Of a DNA stretch of 45,000 bases, positions 41,160 through 45,000 are shown in pieces. The stretch covers positions 1 to 45,000 of the forward strand of contig JAQXPH010000011.1 of the NCBI GenBank assembly GCA_029100545.1, given 5' to 3'. How positions within the stretch are numbered: the first letter of the stretch is position 1; each line of letters opens with the position of its first letter. This DNA is from a bacterium. GTDB taxonomy: Bacteria > Bacillota_I > Bacilli_A > RF39 > UBA660. The position numbers and the translations under genes were made by a program. The notes under the pieces were generated by a model. It made no database searches. It saw nothing but the letters and a program-made list of their open reading frames with translations, and was not told the origin of the DNA.

Positions 41160-42222
41160 TAAAAATCAGTCCTTTCTTATCAATTTGTACATTACTATTT
41201 ATTTTAATATCATATAAATTAAAAATATTATATTTTTTACCTGTTTTTTGATAATATGTTTCATTAACTTTTAATAAGTCTATATCTTCTTTTTTTAACT
41301 CATCAATAAAATAAGTTAATTTTTTATTCAAATTATTACTAAAATCTATATTTAGTTTTTTATATACTTCCTCATCTATTAAATCAAAATTAGTGGTATT
41401 ATTTTTTATTTCACCTAAAGCAGTAACATTTAAAATAATTTCATTATTTTTAATTTTAATATCAGTATTACTTTCATAAATATTTATTGTTAATAAGTCA
41501 TTATCATAATAATTTGTTAATAATAAATTACAATCTTTTTGATTAATTAAATTAAAAAGTGCACTTTCTTCTTCAGTAAATATTTTTTGTAATTTATAGC
41601 CTTTAAATGCCGCTACTCCAGCTTGAATTATATTATCATCCTTTATTTTAAAAGTATTTAATAAAGCAGATAAATTATCATTTAAAAAATATTTTAATGT
41701 TGTTTCAAAATTTTGATCTATTGTAATATTATTTTGATATTTATTATTTTTAATCATTTGAAATAATTTTTTTCCAATATCAGGATCTTTTTCAGTAGTT
41801 TTATTAATTAAATCAATAGCTTTTGTATTTTGAGTTATACATAAGAAAAATTCATTTTTAACATCTGGATTTCTTAATATATAATCAAGTAATTCTTTAA
41901 TATAATTATTAGCTATTTCTTTCGATATAACAATTATTTTTAAATGATAAAAATATGGCACATTATCTACTTTTAAAGATGCATTATCAAAAGCATTAGA
42001 AATATTTTTACCTTTAGCACTTATAATATTTGATTTTTCATTTTTTACAGCGCCACCTTCTTTTGTGGCTTTTAATACTTCATAAGAAACAAGAAAATTT
42101 TCATTTTCAATATCATAATCAACTGCAATAGAGGATATAAATGATAAATTATCTACTTCAATATAATCATAGCAACCTGTTAAAAGAGAGATTATACTAA
42201 TTAAAATAAGTATTTTTTTCAT
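41146..42222 (-). CDS. Spore germination lipoprotein GerAC type (Ger(x)C)
   Basis: A 358-residue lipoprotein: signal peptide ending in the lipobox LLTGC with Cys17, then the Ger(x)C fold (CYDYIEVDNLSFISSIAVDYD, KVDNVPYFYHLKIIVISKEIA, and a C-terminal domain with FSNNLNKKLTYFIDELKKEDIDLL). The subunit is anchored on the outer face of the spore inner membrane. Its ATG overlaps the GerAA stop codon by four bases (ATGA), so it is translationally coupled. Confidence 0.92.
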   Translation of the reverse strand: MKKILILISIISLLTGCYDYIEVDNLSFISSIAVDYDIENENFLVSYEVLKATKEGGAVKNEKSNIISAKGKNISNAFDNASLKVDNVPYFYHLKIIVISKEIANNYIKELLDYILRNPDVKNEFFLCITQNTKAIDLINKTTEKDPDIGKKLFQMIKNNKYQNNITIDQNFETTLKYFLNDNLSALLNTFKIKDDNIIQAGVAAFKGYKLQKIFTEEESALFNLINQKDCNLLLTNYYDNDLLTINIYESNTDIKIKNNEIILNVTALGEIKNNTTNFDLIDEEVYKKLNIDFSNNLNKKLTYFIDELKKEDIDLLKVNETYYQKTGKKYNIFNLYDIKINSNVQIDKKGLIFNVDK

Positions 42223-43604
42223 ATAGTTTTCTCCTTAATAATGTTATTTGAAAGCATTTTACTTCTTTTTTTATTTTTTAATTTTAATATACTTTCTTTT
42301 ATATAAGTAAAATCGAAAGGCGTAACTGGAAATGAATACATTATACCAACACTTTCTGTACTATATAAATTAAGTAAAAATAATAAAAACATTAAAAGAA
42401 AACCGTATAAACCAAAAAAACTACTTCCTAAAAGAAAAGCAAATCGATAAACTCTTAAAGTATTTGTTATTTCAATTTCAGGAAAAACTAATGATGTTAT
42501 AAATGTAAAAGATGTAACAATTATCATAATTGGGGTTATTAGACCAGCACTTACGGCTGATTCTCCTAAAACAAGGGCTCCTAAAATAGATATTGCTGAA
42601 CCATATTTATTAGGAAAACGTAAATCACTTTCTCTTAATATTTCACATAAAAGAAGCATTATAGAGCATTCTATAACAGCAGGAAAGGGCACTCCAGTTC
42701 TTTGAATAGCAAAATTAAGGATAAGTTTAGTAGGAACTGCCTCTTGGTTAAAACTAATGATTGCAATATAAAAAGCAGGAACAATCATAGAAAGAAAAAA
42801 ACATGAAAATCGAAGTATTTTAGTCATACTTATTGTAAAATCTTTAGTATAATAATCAGAAAAAGGATTCATGAAATCTATAAGAAAAGCAGGCAAAATA
42901 AGAGCAGTAGGACTTTCTTGAGCAATAATGACAACTTTACCACTACTTAATGATTTTGCACAACGATCTGGTCTTTCAGTAGCTATAATTGTTGGAAAAA
43001 CATAGGTATTAGTTAAATATTTTTTTAAATCTTCACTATCATTAATCATGTCAATATCAACATTTTCAAGTTTACTTTTAATTTTTTGAACTAAATCCAT
43101 TTTAGTTATACCTTCAATATACATAATAGCAATTTTACTTTTACTAAGTCTTCCTATATTTAGTTCGCATATTTTTAATTTATTTGTTTTAAGTCTTCTT
43201 TTAATTAGACCAATATTTGATTGATAATTTTCATTAAAAGCATTTTTAGGCCCTTTTAAAGCAATTTCTACTTCATTACTTGCAATACTTCGATCTAGAT
43301 TTGCTTTTGTTTCAACAGCATATAATTTATTTTTATTAACAATAATAGTAAAACCATTATATAAATAATATTCTATTTCTTCAAAACTTTTTAATTTTAT
43401 AAAATTTGAACCAGGTATTAAACTTTCTAAATTATCAGTATTATTTAAATTAGTTAATTTTTTTAAAATATATTCATTTATTTTATCTTGATTTGCTAGA
43501 GTATCAAAAAAAATTACATATATTTTATGTAATATATTTATTTTTACTTTTCTAATTACTAAATCAGGGTTTTCTCCAAATATCTTTTTTATTTTTTCAA
43601 TCAT
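42219..43604 (-). CDS. Spore germination receptor subunit GerAA type
   Basis: About 461 residues: a soluble N-terminal half (FGENPDLVIRKVKI, IAIMYIEGITKMDLV, RPDRCAKSLSSGKVVIIAQESP) followed by five or six membrane helices with the family blocks NPFSDYY, PFPAVIECSIMLLLCEILRESDLRFP and ISILGALVLGESAVSAGLITP. It is the ion-channel-like subunit of nutrient germinant receptors. ATG 43604 fits the family N-terminus; a longer in-frame extension would run into the divergent methyltransferase gene and is rejected. No ribosome site is visible; AATAAT sits six bases before the ATG, so it may be leaderless. Confidence 0.9.
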   Translation of the reverse strand: MIEKIKKIFGENPDLVIRKVKINILHKIYVIFFDTLANQDKINEYILKKLTNLNNTDNLESLIPGSNFIKLKSFEEIEYYLYNGFTIIVNKNKLYAVETKANLDRSIASNEVEIALKGPKNAFNENYQSNIGLIKRRLKTNKLKICELNIGRLSKSKIAIMYIEGITKMDLVQKIKSKLENVDIDMINDSEDLKKYLTNTYVFPTIIATERPDRCAKSLSSGKVVIIAQESPTALILPAFLIDFMNPFSDYYTKDFTISMTKILRFSCFFLSMIVPAFYIAIISFNQEAVPTKLILNFAIQRTGVPFPAVIECSIMLLLCEILRESDLRFPNKYGSAISILGALVLGESAVSAGLITPIMIIVTSFTFITSLVFPEIEITNTLRVYRFAFLLGSSFFGLYGFLLMFLLFLLNLYSTESVGIMYSFPVTPFDFTYIKESILKLKNKKRSKMLSNNIIKEKTI

Positions 43605-43680
43605 GTTTATATTATTTACATTTTTTAAATAAATATAATTATTTATTATTTTATGATAAAATATTAATGAAGGTGTTATT

Positions 43681-44865
43681 ATGCTAGTCAAAATTGAAAG
43701 AATGGATCATTTAGGAAATGGAATAGGCTATATAAATAATAAAATAATTTTTGTAAAAGGTGCTTTAATTGGTGAAACAGTAGATGTTGATATAACAAAA
43801 GAAAAAAGAAGTTTTTATGAAGGAAAACTTAGAAGCATAATTGTTAAATCAAGTAAAAGAATAGAGCCTTTTTGCCCATATTTTGGATTATGTGGAGGAT
43901 GTAATTTACAACATTTAAATTATTTAGATACTTTAGATTATAAAAAAAATAGAGTACTTAATATTTTAAATAGATTTGATTTACCAAACCCTGTAATAAT
44001 TCAAAATAAAAATAATTTATATTATCGAAATAAAATAGAACTAAAAATAGTAAATAAAAAGATAGGTTTTTATGAAAAAAATACTAATAAACTTATTGAA
44101 ATAAATGAATGTAAAATTACTAAAAAATCAATTAATAAAGTTATTAGTTTAATTAAATCTTTTAATTTAAATTATGCAAATATTATTATAAGAAGTAATT
44201 ATAATGATGAAGTATTAATTATTATTAATTCTAAAGAAAATATTTCTATTAATGATGATTTATCTAAATATAAAATATTAGGAATTATTTTAAATGATAA
44301 AACTATTTATGGTGAAAATCATTTTATGGAAAAAATAGATAATTTATATTTTGATGTAACTTATGATGCTTTTTTTCAAGTTAATAATTTTATTAATAAT
44401 AAATTATTTGAAATAATTAAAGAAAACGTAAGTGGAGAAAATATTTTAGATTTATATTCTGGAGTAGGAACTTTATCTATAATGGCTAGTCAAAATGCTA
44501 GTATTGTTTATGCTATTGAAGTTAATGAGAATGCCGTAAAAAATGCATTACTAAATGCAAAAATAAATAAAATAAAAAATGTAAATTTTATTCTAGGTAA
44601 AGTAGAAGATAAAATAAATCTAATTAATGATAAAATAGATACAGTTATTGTAGATCCTCCAAGAAGTGGTCTTGATAAAAAAACAATAGATTATTTAAAA
44701 AAAATTAATGCTAGTAAAATAATTTATATTTCATGTGATACACAAAGTCTTGCAAATAATTTAAATGATTTAATTAATGATTATACAGTAGAAAAACTTT
44801 ATTTATTAGATATGTTTAGTTATACATATCATGTTGAATGTGTATGTATTCTAAAAAGAAAGTAA
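43681..44865 (+). CDS. 23S rRNA (uracil-C5)-methyltransferase, RlmCD/TrmA family
   Basis: A 394-residue SAM-dependent m5U methyltransferase. It has an N-terminal TRAM domain (1-55), the iron-sulfur cysteines CPYFGLCGGCNLQH, the SAM motif ILDLYSGVGTLS, DPPRSGLD and the catalytic cysteine in YISCDTQSLANNL. In Firmicutes this family includes RlmCD (U747 and U1939 of 23S rRNA) and folate-independent relatives; the exact target cannot be read here. GAAGGTG precedes ATG. It is divergent from the gerA operon. Confidence 0.9.
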   Translation: MLVKIERMDHLGNGIGYINNKIIFVKGALIGETVDVDITKEKRSFYEGKLRSIIVKSSKRIEPFCPYFGLCGGCNLQHLNYLDTLDYKKNRVLNILNRFDLPNPVIIQNKNNLYYRNKIELKIVNKKIGFYEKNTNKLIEINECKITKKSINKVISLIKSFNLNYANIIIRSNYNDEVLIIINSKENISINDDLSKYKILGIILNDKTIYGENHFMEKIDNLYFDVTYDAFFQVNNFINNKLFEIIKENVSGENILDLYSGVGTLSIMASQNASIVYAIEVNENAVKNALLNAKINKIKNVNFILGKVEDKINLINDKIDTVIVDPPRSGLDKKTIDYLKKINASKIIYISCDTQSLANNLNDLINDYTVEKLYLLDMFSYTYHVECVCILKRK

Positions 44866-44895
44866 ATTAAATATATAGAAAAGGAGATGATAAAA

Positions 44896-45000
44896 ATGAG
44901 TAAAGATTTAATGATAAGAAGCAGTGCACAAGAATTTATAACCTTTAAAGTACAGGAAAAAGATAAAGGAATTCAAGTAAGATATGAGAATGAAAATTTA
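44896..45000 (+). CDS. RhuM-family protein, N-terminal part (partial)
   Basis: Only the first 35 codons are in the window. The start MSKDLMIRSSAQEFITFKVQ followed by GIQVRYENENL resembles the N-terminus of RhuM/Fic-associated proteins (RSSxxEFLxF...VRYEDE). These are found in pathogenicity islands, near restriction systems and as toxin-like proteins; their function is unclear. AAGGAGATG precedes ATG and the gene lies 30 bases after the methyltransferase gene. The rest is outside the window, so the call is tentative. Confidence 0.5.
   Translation, partial: MSKDLMIRSSAQEFITFKVQEKDKGIQVRYENENL

Noticed and set aside
1-45000. Mycoplasma-type genetic code (UGA = Trp)
   Set aside because: Several complete genes end in TGA at the expected family length, and Trp residues are encoded by TGG.

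Overview
The window is about three-quarters A+T and reads as the chromosome of a spore-forming, low-GC member of the Bacilli. UGA is used as a stop codon (for example at the end of the cotE and glycosyltransferase genes), so this is the standard bacterial code and not the mycoplasma one. Gene order supports the placement: ezrA-nifS-thiI, prpC-prkC-rsgA-rpe and lexA-(small gene)-tkt-sirA-yneF are all Bacillus subtilis-like neighbourhoods. Compact gene packing suggests an uncultured, possibly gut-associated lineage; that last point is inference.

Layout. 1-135 is the right end of an IS3-family insertion sequence. 155-4365 holds a membrane protein, a P-type Ca2+ ATPase and a solitary MvaI/BcnI-like endonuclease. 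4428-4750 holds a terminator and tRNA-Pro and tRNA-Arg on the minus strand. 4874-12090 is ezrA, a cysteine desulfurase, thiI, a doubtful small ORF, ackA, nrnA and recX. 12124-16884 (minus) is a PrsA-like foldase, CapA-like, HIT and HerA-like genes, with two tiny YjcZ-like sporulation peptides on the plus strand at 13264-13485. 17012-18159 is cotE, rpsP and khpA; 18186-20003 (minus) is sigK with two downstream genes. 20064-22990 has an RNHCP protein, a DUF975 membrane protein, a UvrD-like helicase and a Nudix hydrolase. 23074-24854 has five tRNA genes around a glycosyltransferase. 24960-32307 is fmt, a membrane protein, a pgsA-like gene, rlmN, prpC, prkC, rsgA and rpe. 32333-35972 is the SOS and replication-control block (lexA, a 36-codon membrane peptide, tkt, sirA, yneF). 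36040-40196 is accessory: a surface protein with an unusual C-terminal tract, an amidoligase-domain protein and an unknown gene. 40197-45000 has a gerA-type germination operon, an rlmCD-type methyltransferase and the start of a RhuM-like gene.

How the genes work together. Sporulation recurs through the window: SirA (replication block on entry), SigK (late mother-cell sigma factor, uninterrupted, with a recognisable pro-sequence), CotE (coat), YjcZ-like peptides and a germinant receptor. TGTCGAA motifs resembling Spo0A boxes precede sirA and the endonuclease gene. The DNA-damage block has LexA-like boxes at both divergent promoters around lexA; the second lies inside a good promoter for a tiny membrane protein that occupies the position of the B. 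subtilis division inhibitor gene yneA.

The most interesting items are that SOS peptide, the NNY-codon, A-poor tract at the C-terminus of the surface protein (like a diversity-generating retroelement variable region, although no reverse transcriptase is visible), the amidoligase gene behind a perfect consensus promoter, the sirA/Spo0A-box arrangement, and two genes whose ATG sits where transcription should start (leaderless). No CRISPR array, rRNA, prophage or complete mobile element was seen.
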